Origin: Chlamydiales bacterium
GTDB taxonomy: Bacteria; Chlamydiota; Chlamydiia; Chlamydiales; JAACFD01
Assembly: GCA_009937555.1 (NCBI GenBank)
Contig: JAACFD010000084.1
Location: 1-8,067 of the forward strand
Reading direction: 5' to 3'
Length of the DNA: 8,067 nucleotides
How positions within the stretch are numbered: the first letter of the stretch is position 1; every line of letters begins with the position of its first letter. The notes under the pieces are model-generated. The model searched no databases. It saw only the letters and a list, made by a program, of their open reading frames with translations, and had not been told where the DNA came from. The translations under genes and the position numbers were made by a program. Below, piece by piece: positions 1-6,091 of this stretch.

Positions 1-517
1 AATATAAAAAACCTTCTTCCTTTAACATCTCTTGTTTTTGTCTAAGTTCATCACGAAGTTTTTGAATCTCTTTTAATAAATCCTTAGCCTGATAAGCCTC
101 TACTTTTTGAATGCCAAACTGAGATCTATCAAGTTTCTCCAAGTAGCTTCTAATATTAGAGTCTGTTAAATTTGCATCTCCTTTTAAGACTTCCTTTATC
201 AAGGAAATAGTAGCAAAAGCATATGTCAGACTTCTCTTTTCCTGAATTTCATTTGATACTTGAGAAAAAACGCCTTTTTCTAATGTCCCGAGTGCTTCTT
301 CCCATTTATTCTGACGGCATAAAACAATAGCCAAATTGATAGATAATTTATCTCTATAAGGCTCATTTTCCATTTTACCCAAACTATCTTCTATAAGCTT
401 TTGAGCTTTATCCCATTTTTTTAACTCTATTAGCTGCTCTACTTCATTAAAGGTTGGAGATGCAGATATAAAATTTGCAATTGTCACTATGATAAATACG
501 AGAAAGTAGCGAAACAT
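1..517 (-). CDS. Exported TPR-like protein in the BatC position (3' end outside the window)
   Basis: I translated this partial gene by hand: 172 codons are open from an ATG at 517 to the window edge. The N-terminus (residues 1-19) is a hydrophobic stretch ending in ISA before SP, which looks like a cleavable Sec signal peptide, so the protein is probably periplasmic. Residues 24-82 contain two helix pairs of TPR type (LKKWDKAQKLIED and QNKWEEALGTLEKG). Residues from about 145 onward are highly charged and heptad-like (LLKEIQKLRDEL), which suggests a coiled coil. The ATG follows the batB-like stop codon directly (TAA then ATG), with a GGAG ribosome site 9 nt upstream, so translation is probably coupled. 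Bat operons typically place a TPR protein (BatC, or a BatB/C fusion) right after BatB, which is my reason for the call. Sequence similarity to BatC itself is not established. Confidence 0.75.
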   Translation of the reverse strand, partial: MFRYFLVFIIVTIANFISASPTFNEVEQLIELKKWDKAQKLIEDSLGKMENEPYRDKLSINLAIVLCRQNKWEEALGTLEKGVFSQVSNEIQEKRSLTYAFATISLIKEVLKGDANLTDSNIRSYLEKLDRSQFGIQKVEAYQAKDLLKEIQKLRDELRQKQEMLKEEGFLY

Positions 518-1639
518 TTATAAGCTCTCCTTCCTTAAAAAATAGTAGGCTACAAGCACCACTAGAGCAAAAAATATAAAGACCTGATGTAGGTAGCGCT
601 TATCAAATTGCTCCTCTAAACTACCCTTCCCTTGGACCTCCTGATAAACAGCTTGGTCTGCCTCTATTTTCTTAGCCTCTATTTTTTGTACCTTCTCCAT
701 TAATTTTTCCACTAAATGAAGGGTAGAGTAGGTATCAGCATGATAATAGGTCCCCTGTGTTTCATAAGATAGTTTAGATAAGAGCTCATCATCTAGGCTA
801 GAGCGCACACTTTCCCCTTGATGAGAAATCCCTGGTATCACTTCCCCCTTTTTAGAACCTAAGCCAATTGTGTAGAAAGTTACCCCTCTATCTTTAAAGG
901 TTTTTAAACGAGATAAAATCAAATTAAGCTCTTGAGCTCTTCTCTCCCCCTTCAACCCTTCTAAACGTGTATCTCCCCCATCTGTAAATAAGATTACTAC
1001 TTGAGCTTCTCTTTTAAAATGTCCATAATGCTGAGAGTCTAAATAGTCTAAAGTATACATTAAGTCTGTACCAGCTACATCTCCTTCGTTTAAATCTAAC
1101 TGCTTATTCATAAGCCTAAAGAATAAATAATCATAGGTTGAAGGAACTATGCGAGAGACTTCTGAAGTAAAGGCATAGAGTGCTAGCTCTTCCCCTGACA
1201 TACGGCTTACCAATTCATCAATAACTTCTTTAGCTAGCTCAAGCCTACTAACCCCTTGCCTAGTGTCTTTAACAGACATTGAATAGGAAGTGTCTACTAA
1301 AAACACCACTTCCTTTGATAAACGTGTATTTTGCTTATTCTCTGATAAGGAAAGTGTGTTAGCTGATACATCCTGAATTTTATCACTGCTTTTTTCTATA
1401 TAAAAAAAAGGTAGAGAAAGGGCTATTAGAGAAAATAGGAAGCTCGCAATAAGCAGTAGGTAACGAATATAGTAAGTGTTAGATGCCTTTGCACAGAGAA
1501 GGTCATTCTCTACTTGACGGCCTAAAAAAAGACGTTTCTTTTGCTTTATAGCCCTAGAGTGGTATAGAAACGCTACAACTAAAACCAGTATAATAAAAAA
1601 ACCATACAGGAATGAAGGGGCTTCAAACTCTACTCCCAC
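518..1639 (-). CDS. batB: BatB-like membrane protein with periplasmic vWA domain
   Basis: A 373-residue protein starting at GTG. Hydrophobic segments lie at about 14-26, 61-80 and 350-368, with the vWA domain (about 109-310) between the second and third, the usual Bat layout. The MIDAS metal site is complete: D116-x-S118-x-S120 (DTSYS), T191 in GTD, and D220 in FTDGGD. The linker between helix 2 and the vWA domain is rich in Ser, Asn and Lys. A charged helical stretch (KLMEKVQKIEAKKIEAD) precedes the last membrane helix. The gene starts 4 nt after the end of the batA-like stop, and a tandem TAG TAG lies between the two frames. GGGG about 8 nt upstream can serve as ribosome site. Bat proteins were named for aerotolerance in Bacteroides and are thought to form an envelope complex. 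The batB name rests on order and layout, and the exact function here is unknown. Confidence 0.85.
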   Translation of the reverse strand: MGVEFEAPSFLYGFFIILVLVVAFLYHSRAIKQKKRLFLGRQVENDLLCAKASNTYYIRYLLLIASFLFSLIALSLPFFYIEKSSDKIQDVSANTLSLSENKQNTRLSKEVVFLVDTSYSMSVKDTRQGVSRLELAKEVIDELVSRMSGEELALYAFTSEVSRIVPSTYDYLFFRLMNKQLDLNEGDVAGTDLMYTLDYLDSQHYGHFKREAQVVILFTDGGDTRLEGLKGERRAQELNLILSRLKTFKDRGVTFYTIGLGSKKGEVIPGISHQGESVRSSLDDELLSKLSYETQGTYYHADTYSTLHLVEKLMEKVQKIEAKKIEADQAVYQEVQGKGSLEEQFDKRYLHQVFIFFALVVLVAYYFLRKESL

Positions 1640-1643
1640 ACTA

Positions 1644-2840
1644 CTACCCCAGCCTTTTAATAATTAGATATTCAATGGAAATATAAACAAAAAGAAAAAG
1701 CAAAGCTATTTGCAAAAGGTAAGGAGCAAACATTGTAATATCATACTCTTTCCATTCCACTGCATTTTCCAGGTCTTTTTCCTCTGAATTTCCATCTTTT
1801 AATAAGTTTAGCTTATACTTGCTTTTCTCTCGTTTTTCAATATCTTCATAAACAGCAGATAGCTCTTCAGGCTTATTCAGTAAGTAGAACTGACCCGATG
1901 TAATAGCGCTAACTTTTCTCAAATTTCTTAGATACTCTCCATACATTGGATGATTAAGTCGAGATTCAATATTAATAATATAGATATGGATACCTGCGTC
2001 TTTTGCAAGCTGAGCAGCTTCATCAAGTGTGGTATGCCTTCTTTGATTATCAGAATCTAATGGGCTAGGATTATCAAGCCCATCTGTAACAAGAATAATA
2101 ACATTCCCTTTTACAATATAACTCTGCTCATTTTTGAGCTGCTTAGACAGCTCTTGTGTAGCTTTTAGATAATGTATCGTTTTATAAAGAGCATACCCAA
2201 TCGCCGTTCCGTCTTCTTCTTCTCTTTTAACCACTTCAAGTTGCCGCACTTCTTTTATTAGCCCGTTTCTATCCAAAGTGAGGGGGTATTTTATCTGAGG
2301 AATACGAGCAAAAGAAACCAGCCCTATCATGTCATGGCTACGCTTAGCATAATTTTTTAGTCCTTCTCCTGATAAAAACCTCTCTGTCAAGGCCTTAAGT
2401 AGGTCCATCCTTGTTACTGCTTGTGATTTTATATGTCCAACGGTGGTGTTCATAGACCCTGAGCAATCTAAAACCATATATATTCCTAAGCCTTCTCCAG
2501 GCACTTGCTCTTCTTCCAGGTTTTCTAAAACTTCTTTTTTAGTATTTTCTAAGGCCTCTTGTAGCTGGTCTTTAACTGAATATAAACGAGGGTTTATAAA
2601 AGCAATAGAAAGGCTAGCAATAGATCCTATTAGAATATAAGGAGCGATCTTAGCACATACTAATTTCCAGTTAGTAGATGTAAAACCTCCTAGCCTGGCA
2701 GCTTTACTATAGTAGATATCTTCTGAGTATTGGTTTTTAAACCATTTATATACGGTTTGTCTGAAGTAAAGCAAAGGAAGTAGAAAAATAAGTAGAAGGT
2801 ATAAGGCCCAGTGATCAAATGTAATAAACCAATTATCCAT
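1644..2840 (-). CDS. batA: BatA-like membrane protein with periplasmic vWA domain
   Basis: A 398-residue protein with membrane segments at about 11-26, 66-82 and 372-394. The vWA domain (about 117-340) has an intact MIDAS: D125-x-S127-x-S129 (DCSGSM), T212 in GTAIG, and D253 in VTDGLDN. An acidic, probably helical linker (about 90-112) separates helix 2 from the vWA domain. GTAIGYAL and the membrane-vWA-membrane plan are typical of BatA. The family is usually encoded as moxR, DUF58, batA, batB, TPR and batD. Here the gene is preceded by parB with a 3-nt gap and followed by the batB-like gene. The start ATG has only a weak, distant purine stretch (AAGAAG, about 14 nt away), so it may depend on ribosomes finishing parB. 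BatA and BatB are distinguished here mainly by order. Confidence 0.87.
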   Translation of the reverse strand: MDNWFITFDHWALYLLLIFLLPLLYFRQTVYKWFKNQYSEDIYYSKAARLGGFTSTNWKLVCAKIAPYILIGSIASLSIAFINPRLYSVKDQLQEALENTKKEVLENLEEEQVPGEGLGIYMVLDCSGSMNTTVGHIKSQAVTRMDLLKALTERFLSGEGLKNYAKRSHDMIGLVSFARIPQIKYPLTLDRNGLIKEVRQLEVVKREEEDGTAIGYALYKTIHYLKATQELSKQLKNEQSYIVKGNVIILVTDGLDNPSPLDSDNQRRHTTLDEAAQLAKDAGIHIYIINIESRLNHPMYGEYLRNLRKVSAITSGQFYLLNKPEELSAVYEDIEKREKSKYKLNLLKDGNSEEKDLENAVEWKEYDITMFAPYLLQIALLFLFVYISIEYLIIKRLG

Positions 2841-2843
2841 AAA

Positions 2844-3659
2844 TTAAAGTACAGCTTCTTGGCTTCCCGCCAACAAATCTAAAAGTTCATCAAAATCTTC
2901 TAGTGAATAGTAATCAATAATTAACCTTCCTTCTCCTCCTTTATTGTGGTCAAGGCGAACCTTTCTCCCCAGGATATTTTGTAAACGTTTTTCCATATCC
3001 AAAATTTCAGGTGGAGTATTCCTCACTGAATTTTTATCTGATATTTTTTTATTAAAGCATGTTCTAAGAGTAGACTCTGTCTGCCTAACTGTTAATTTTT
3101 GCTCTTTAATTAATTTGAGAAGCTGCTTCTGCTTTTCAACACAATCTAAAGAAAGTAGGATTTTTGCATGTCCCATGCTAATTTCTTTTGATGAAATTGA
3201 CTGCTGTATCTCTTCATTTAGCCCTATCAGCCTTAAATAGTTTGCTACAGTAGAGCGTTTCTTCCCAACTTTTTTAGCAAGCTGATCCTGGGTCAAGCTT
3301 TGTTCATCCATTAAGCTTTTTAAGGCAAAGGCTATTTCTAAAGGGTTAAGATCTACCCTTTGAATATTTTCTACTAGTGCAGCTTGAGCTGATAGCCCGC
3401 AAGTGTCTTCTCTAATGAAGACGGGGATTTGATTTAAACCTGCTAACTTACAAGCTCTAAGCCGCCTCTCACCTGATATTAGCTCATAACTACCATTAGG
3501 TAATTTTAATACTGTAGGAGGGTGAATCAAACCAACATGCTTTATTGAGTCAGCTAATTCCTTTAAGTCGTTATCATCAAACTCTTTTCTTGGTTGGTTA
3601 GGGTTCAAGCAAATCTGCTCTAATAAAACCTGTGCGTAAAAATTACTGGTTCTTTCCAT
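2844..3659 (-). CDS. parB: Chromosome partitioning protein ParB/Spo0J
   Basis: A 271-residue protein, close to the usual ParB length. N-terminal CTP-binding/hydrolysis domain: NPNQPRKEF (19-27), GERRLRA (63-69) and ENIQR (97-101) followed by D103 and N105, all family landmarks. A helix-turn-helix for parS recognition lies at about 122-144 (LTQDQLAKKVGKKRSTVANY). A basic linker around 190-215 leads to a C-terminal dimerisation region (about 220-271, EILDMEKRLQNILGRKV and onward). ParB loads at parS near the origin, slides as a CTP-dependent clamp and acts with ParA in segregation. No parA lies on either side, and I saw no match to the 16-bp parS consensus. The gene begins a minus-strand set with the two Bat genes. 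The ATG at 3659 has only AGG about 9 nt upstream. Confidence 0.95.
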   Translation of the reverse strand: MERTSNFYAQVLLEQICLNPNQPRKEFDDNDLKELADSIKHVGLIHPPTVLKLPNGSYELISGERRLRACKLAGLNQIPVFIREDTCGLSAQAALVENIQRVDLNPLEIAFALKSLMDEQSLTQDQLAKKVGKKRSTVANYLRLIGLNEEIQQSISSKEISMGHAKILLSLDCVEKQKQLLKLIKEQKLTVRQTESTLRTCFNKKISDKNSVRNTPPEILDMEKRLQNILGRKVRLDHNKGGEGRLIIDYYSLEDFDELLDLLAGSQEAVL

Positions 3660-3665
3660 ACAATA

Positions 3666-3700
3666 AGCCTAATTCTACTGTTTATTTCACTGCAACTTAA
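3666..3700 (-). promoter_or_regulatory. Weak promoter candidate for the parB-bat genes
   Basis: On the minus strand, TAGAAT (3672-3677) could be a -10 box. A poor -35 box, TTAAGT, lies 17 nt upstream of it. Transcription would start only about 5 nt before the parB ATG, giving an almost leaderless message. The -35 matches only half of the consensus, so the real promoter may lie elsewhere in the 118-nt divergent spacer. Confidence 0.25.
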
Positions 3701-3713
3701 CAGGAAGTCATAA

Positions 3714-3742
3714 TTGATTTATTTTATAATTTATCCTACAAT
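3714..3742 (+). promoter_or_regulatory. Sigma-70-type promoter candidate for the YfgM-like gene
   Basis: TTGATT (3714-3719) and TACAAT (3737-3742) are separated by exactly 17 nt in an AT-rich stretch. A start near 3749 would leave a leader of about 30 nt before the ATG at 3778. A TATAAT at 3725-3730 lies inside the spacer but has no convincing -35 at the right distance. Confidence 0.5.
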
Positions 3743-3777
3743 TCCATTTTCTTTAAAGTTCCTATTTCGAGAGTAAG

Positions 3778-4539
3778 ATGACACAAGAGCATGAAGACCA
3801 AAATCCTTTTTCTGAAAATGTTGCTAAACACTTGATACAGTACAAGAAAAGTATCTTATACGGGCTTAGTGCTATTGTTATTTTATCGGCACTGCTTGGC
3901 TTTTGGTTAAAAAACCAAAAACATGAAAAAGTACTCCGTTACCTGAGCTTTGAAGAACAAGCTGATACATTACAAAAGTTCAAAAATAAAGAGCAGCTTG
4001 AGCAAAGCACCCAGCTTTTTACAATGCTTCCTAACCAGCAAGCACATCACAGTAAGTATTTAGCGCAAATAGCCCTATCTGTCGATGATCAAAAACTTTT
4101 AAGCGACCTAATACCAAATACTTCTGATTCATCTACACTAGACAATTTCCCTCTTTATCAAGAGTACAGCAAAATTTCGCTACTGATCGCAGAAGGACAG
4201 AAAAGTAAAGCCGCAGAACGCTCTTTACAACTACACCAAAAAATGCGCCAAAATCAGAAAAGACAAGGGCAGGTTTTCGGCCTTGTCTTATACGGATATA
4301 ACCTACTAAGAATAGCGTTCTTACATCAAGATCTCAAACAATATGATGTTGAATTAGCTGCATGGAAAGACCTAGAGGACATTCTACAGTCCAGTGACAA
4401 AATACTAGAGTCAAGCTACAGTTCCCAAAGCGGCCGTTACCAGTTAGCTCAAGCTATCACAGAGGTTTTCTCATCTAAAGGAGTAAGTTTAAAAGATTAC
4501 ATTTCCTTCAGGAAGGGTGAAATTAAAAAAACCTCTTAA
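3778..4539 (+). CDS. Single-pass membrane protein of YfgM-like layout, function unknown
   Basis: A 253-residue protein without cysteine. A short polar N-terminus (1-22) with YKK before one hydrophobic helix (about 26-44) predicts a cytoplasmic N-terminus and a periplasmic body, a type II inner-membrane protein. The remainder is helical and rich in Gln, Lys and Ser, with repeating helix pairs (for example ISLLIAEGQKSKAAERSLQLHQK) like degenerate TPRs. This plan resembles YfgM-type anchored TPR proteins, which work with the Sec translocon or periplasmic chaperones, but YfgM of E. coli is shorter (about 206 residues) and I see no diagnostic motif. The start ATG has GAGAG 4 nt upstream. The gene is transcribed divergently from parB and ends in a strong terminator that includes its stop codon, so it is probably a single-gene unit. 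Confidence 0.8.
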   Translation: MTQEHEDQNPFSENVAKHLIQYKKSILYGLSAIVILSALLGFWLKNQKHEKVLRYLSFEEQADTLQKFKNKEQLEQSTQLFTMLPNQQAHHSKYLAQIALSVDDQKLLSDLIPNTSDSSTLDNFPLYQEYSKISLLIAEGQKSKAAERSLQLHQKMRQNQKRQGQVFGLVLYGYNLLRIAFLHQDLKQYDVELAAWKDLEDILQSSDKILESSYSSQSGRYQLAQAITEVFSSKGVSLKDYISFRKGEIKKTS

Positions 4540-4573
4540 TAATAAGAGGTTTATATTTTTTATTCTTTTTTCT
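4529..4573 (+). terminator. Rho-independent terminator overlapping the stop codon
   Basis: A perfect 10-bp stem, AAACCTCTTA (4529-4538) with TAAGAGGTTT (4543-4552), encloses a 4-nt loop. It is followed by T-rich sequence with runs of six T. The left arm contains the last codons and most of the TAA stop (4537-4539) of the YfgM-like gene. Translation to the stop would occupy the stem, so the hairpin can only form once ribosomes clear the end. Confidence 0.85.
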
Positions 4574-4748
4574 AAAGTCTACCCCCTCTCTTTCCGACAT
4601 AATATTTGACCAGCTAGATAACTTAATGAGGGCTACTCACTAAAAAGCCACAAAGCATTCCCGCGAAGAGGGAAAAGCTAATTTGACCAATTGTGTAGCT
4701 ATTAATAGTCTTCTTGTTATCTGCTTTAAAAATTTGGGGAGAGAAACT
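4574..4748 (+). other. Non-coding leader of about 175 nt with repeats and small hairpins
   Basis: This stretch lies between the terminator and the ATG of the small TPR gene. It holds ATTTGACCA twice, at 4604-4612 and 4681-4689 (77 nt apart), each followed by a TAG-rich segment and TTAAT or TAAT. Between the copies are two short inverted repeats: GGCT/AGCC (about 4629-4648) and TTCCC/GGGAA (about 4659-4675). No -35/-10 pair with good spacing is evident; CATAAT near 4598 is a lone -10-like box. I do not recognise a known riboswitch or RNA family. It could be a regulated 5' leader or a short separate transcript. Confidence 0.3.
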
Positions 4749-5090
4749 ATGTTTAGCAACACGCTATTTTGGGATAAATTAGCTATAAAATGTTATCGCA
4801 AGCTAATGAAAGAAAATCCTAACAATCCATTAATATTCAATAATTTAGCACTAGCCTACTTACGTGTTAGTAAGTCCAAACAAGCTATCAAGTACTTTAG
4901 GAAAGCTATATCCATAGATAAAGAATATCTAGATCCATACTACCATCTAGGGAAATTATTCCAGCAATTAGAACAGAAAAAACAAGCTCTCTATTATTTA
5001 AAGAAATATGAACACCTACATAGTCAGGCTAAAGGACAGCCTCAAATTGTAGCTGATCTGGTCAGCAAGTTATTAGTAGAAACCCTTTAG
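4749..5090 (+). CDS. Small cytosolic TPR protein
   Basis: A 113-residue protein built almost entirely of tetratricopeptide repeats. One clear repeat lies at about 28-61 (FNNLALAYLRVSKSKQAIKYFRKAISID) and a second at about 62-95 (DPYYHLGKLFQQLEQKKQALYYLKKY), preceded by a capping helix containing CYRKLMKENPNN. No signal peptide or membrane helix is visible, so it probably acts in the cytosol as a protein-binding adaptor or chaperone. The frame can be extended upstream to a TTG at 4683. I prefer the ATG at 4749 because GGGGAG (4736-4741) lies 7 nt before it and because the extra 22 residues are not TPR-like and fall in the structured leader. Terminators on both sides indicate a single-gene unit. 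The binding partner is unknown. Small TPR proteins of this size include secretion chaperones, but nothing here proves that role. Confidence 0.8.
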   Translation: MFSNTLFWDKLAIKCYRKLMKENPNNPLIFNNLALAYLRVSKSKQAIKYFRKAISIDKEYLDPYYHLGKLFQQLEQKKQALYYLKKYEHLHSQAKGQPQIVADLVSKLLVETL

Positions 5091-5105
5091 TAAACCCCAA
5101 AGTAG

Positions 5106-5156
5106 CAAGGTCGGGTAATACGTCCATCCATCCTTGTTTAATTACGGCAAATTAAA
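5106..5156 (+). other. Two tandem RNA hairpins in the 3' region of the TPR gene
   Basis: CAAGG (5106-5110) pairs with CCTTG (5132-5136) around a 21-nt loop that itself has GG and CC for internal pairing. Immediately after, TTTAATT (5137-5143) pairs perfectly with AATTAAA (5150-5156) around ACGGCA. With the terminator that follows, the 100 nt after the stop codon fold into three consecutive stems. This is more structure than a simple terminator needs and fits a processed 3'-end small RNA. It matches no RNA family I recognise. Confidence 0.4.
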
Positions 5157-5160
5157 GGTA

Positions 5161-5194
5161 GGGCTCCGCAATTTAGCGGGGCCTCTTTTTTTTT
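5161..5194 (+). terminator. Strong rho-independent terminator
   Basis: GGGCTCCGC (5161-5169) and GCGGGGCCT (5176-5184) form a 9-bp stem with G-U pairs around the loop AATTTA. One C and then nine T (5186-5194) follow. It ends the transcript of the small TPR gene, or of an RNA within its 3' region. The reverse strand lacks a T-run after the stem, so it is one-directional. Confidence 0.92.
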
Positions 5195-5217
5195 AACCTA
5201 CCGCTAATTTTTTACTG

Positions 5218-5246
5218 TTGTCCATTTTCTTCTAGGCTGATATCAT
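5218..5246 (+). promoter_or_regulatory. Sigma-70-type promoter candidate for the glycosyltransferase-deacetylase pair
   Basis: TTGTCC (5218-5223) and TATCAT (5241-5246) stand 17 nt apart, just after the terminator of the previous gene. A start near 5253 gives a leader of about 30 nt to the TTG at 5283. The -10 differs from consensus at one base and the -35 at two. Confidence 0.5.
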
Positions 5247-5282
5247 CCAAAGGTATTAATGACTTAACTATCGGAGCTACAA

Positions 5283-6083
5283 TTGGATACCACTCCTAAC
5301 AAAATACCTATATCTGCGGCTATACTAAGCAAAAATTCTCAGGCATATATAGAAGAAGTTCTTGAGTCATTAGCAGACTTAGATGAGGTAATTGTTTTAG
5401 ATACAGGATCAGAAGATCAAACTATAGAAATAGCTAAAACTTTTAAAAATACAAAAGTTCATCAAACCTCATTTTCTTCATTCGGCATATTGAGAAACAA
5501 AGCAGCATCAGTCTGCAGGAATGATTGGGTCCTCTGTATAGATAGTGATGAAGTTTTAAGCAGCGATGCACTTAAACAAATAAAAGAAACAAATCTTGAT
5601 GAAACTAAGTTTTACTCTTTCCCTTTCAAAAATTACTTTAACAATAAATGGATCCGCTCTTGTGGCTGGTACCCAGATAGACACATTAGACTATATAATA
5701 AACAGCATGCTAGGTTTTCAGAAGAGAAGGTTCATGAAAAATTAATCTCTCCTGTTTGCCAAGAGCATAAATTTAACAGTCATATAATACACTACTCATA
5801 TAGCTCTATACATGATTTTCTCAGGAAAATGCAGCTGTACTCAGATTTTTTTGCCTCGCAGTACCAAGGCAGAAAAGAAGCTACTGTTTTCACTGCCATC
5901 TCTCATGCTTTTTTTGCTTTTATTAAGTCATACTTTCTGAAAAAAGGATTTATAGAAGGTTATGAAGGGTTTTTGATAGCTTCTTACCAGTCCATAACAG
6001 CCTTTTATAAATACCTAAAGCTAAGAGAGGCCAACTTAAAACTCAAAGACTCTATGAAAAAGCAAGCAAGAAACGGCTCATAA
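5283..6083 (+). CDS. Family 2 glycosyltransferase, WaaE/KdtX-type (lipopolysaccharide core)
   Basis: A 266-residue protein with a GT-A fold, cytosolic or at the inner face of the membrane. Visible motifs: ILSKNS at 14-19 (start of the nucleotide-sugar fold), DTGSEDQT at 40-47, the metal-binding DSDE at 87-90, and GWYPDRHIRLYNK at 128-140, the acceptor-side signature typical of the WaaE/KdtX group. That group includes beta-1,4-glucosyltransferases that extend the inner core of lipopolysaccharide. The exact sugar and acceptor cannot be read from sequence. The start is TTG: GGAG (5273-5276) lies 6 nt upstream, and there is no in-frame ATG until far into the conserved domain. The C-terminal part (about 180-250) is aromatic and basic (HAFFAFIKSYFLKKGF) and could touch the membrane. 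It is probably co-transcribed with the deacetylase gene 8 nt downstream. Confidence 0.88.
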   Translation: MDTTPNKIPISAAILSKNSQAYIEEVLESLADLDEVIVLDTGSEDQTIEIAKTFKNTKVHQTSFSSFGILRNKAASVCRNDWVLCIDSDEVLSSDALKQIKETNLDETKFYSFPFKNYFNNKWIRSCGWYPDRHIRLYNKQHARFSEEKVHEKLISPVCQEHKFNSHIIHYSYSSIHDFLRKMQLYSDFFASQYQGRKEATVFTAISHAFFAFIKSYFLKKGFIEGYEGFLIASYQSITAFYKYLKLREANLKLKDSMKKQARNGS

Positions 6084-6091
6084 GGAATGTT

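Noticed and set aside
275..283. Apparent loss of the second Glu in the E-x7-E motif of the family 4 glycosyltransferase (these numbers are residue positions within that protein)
   Set aside because: Gln at this place, in EGV-x-Q-x-x-x-Q type motifs, is common in active family 4 enzymes, so it is not evidence of a dead enzyme.
2443..2640. Plus-strand open frame of 65 codons inside the batA-like gene
   Set aside because: It lies wholly antisense to a well-supported coding region with conserved vWA motifs, and its translation has no recognisable domain.
2944..3240. Plus-strand open frame of 98 codons inside parB
   Set aside because: It is antisense to the conserved ParB helix-turn-helix and C-terminal regions, has low-complexity Ser/Phe/Cys composition and no convincing ribosome site.
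3680..3705. Possible parS-like half site (TTTCAC) next to parB
   Set aside because: Only a half site is present, without the GTGAAACA arm in the right place; it does not form the 16-bp palindrome.
4683..4748. TTG start that would add 22 residues to the small TPR protein
   Set aside because: The ATG at 4749 has a strong GGGGAG ribosome site at proper distance; the extension is not TPR-like and no such site precedes the TTG.
5091..5194. tRNA, tmRNA, 6S, SRP or RNase P RNA in the structured region
   Set aside because: None of the sequence landmarks of these RNAs is present (no T-arm TTCGA motif, no CCA end, no SRP GGAA domain, no RNase P core).
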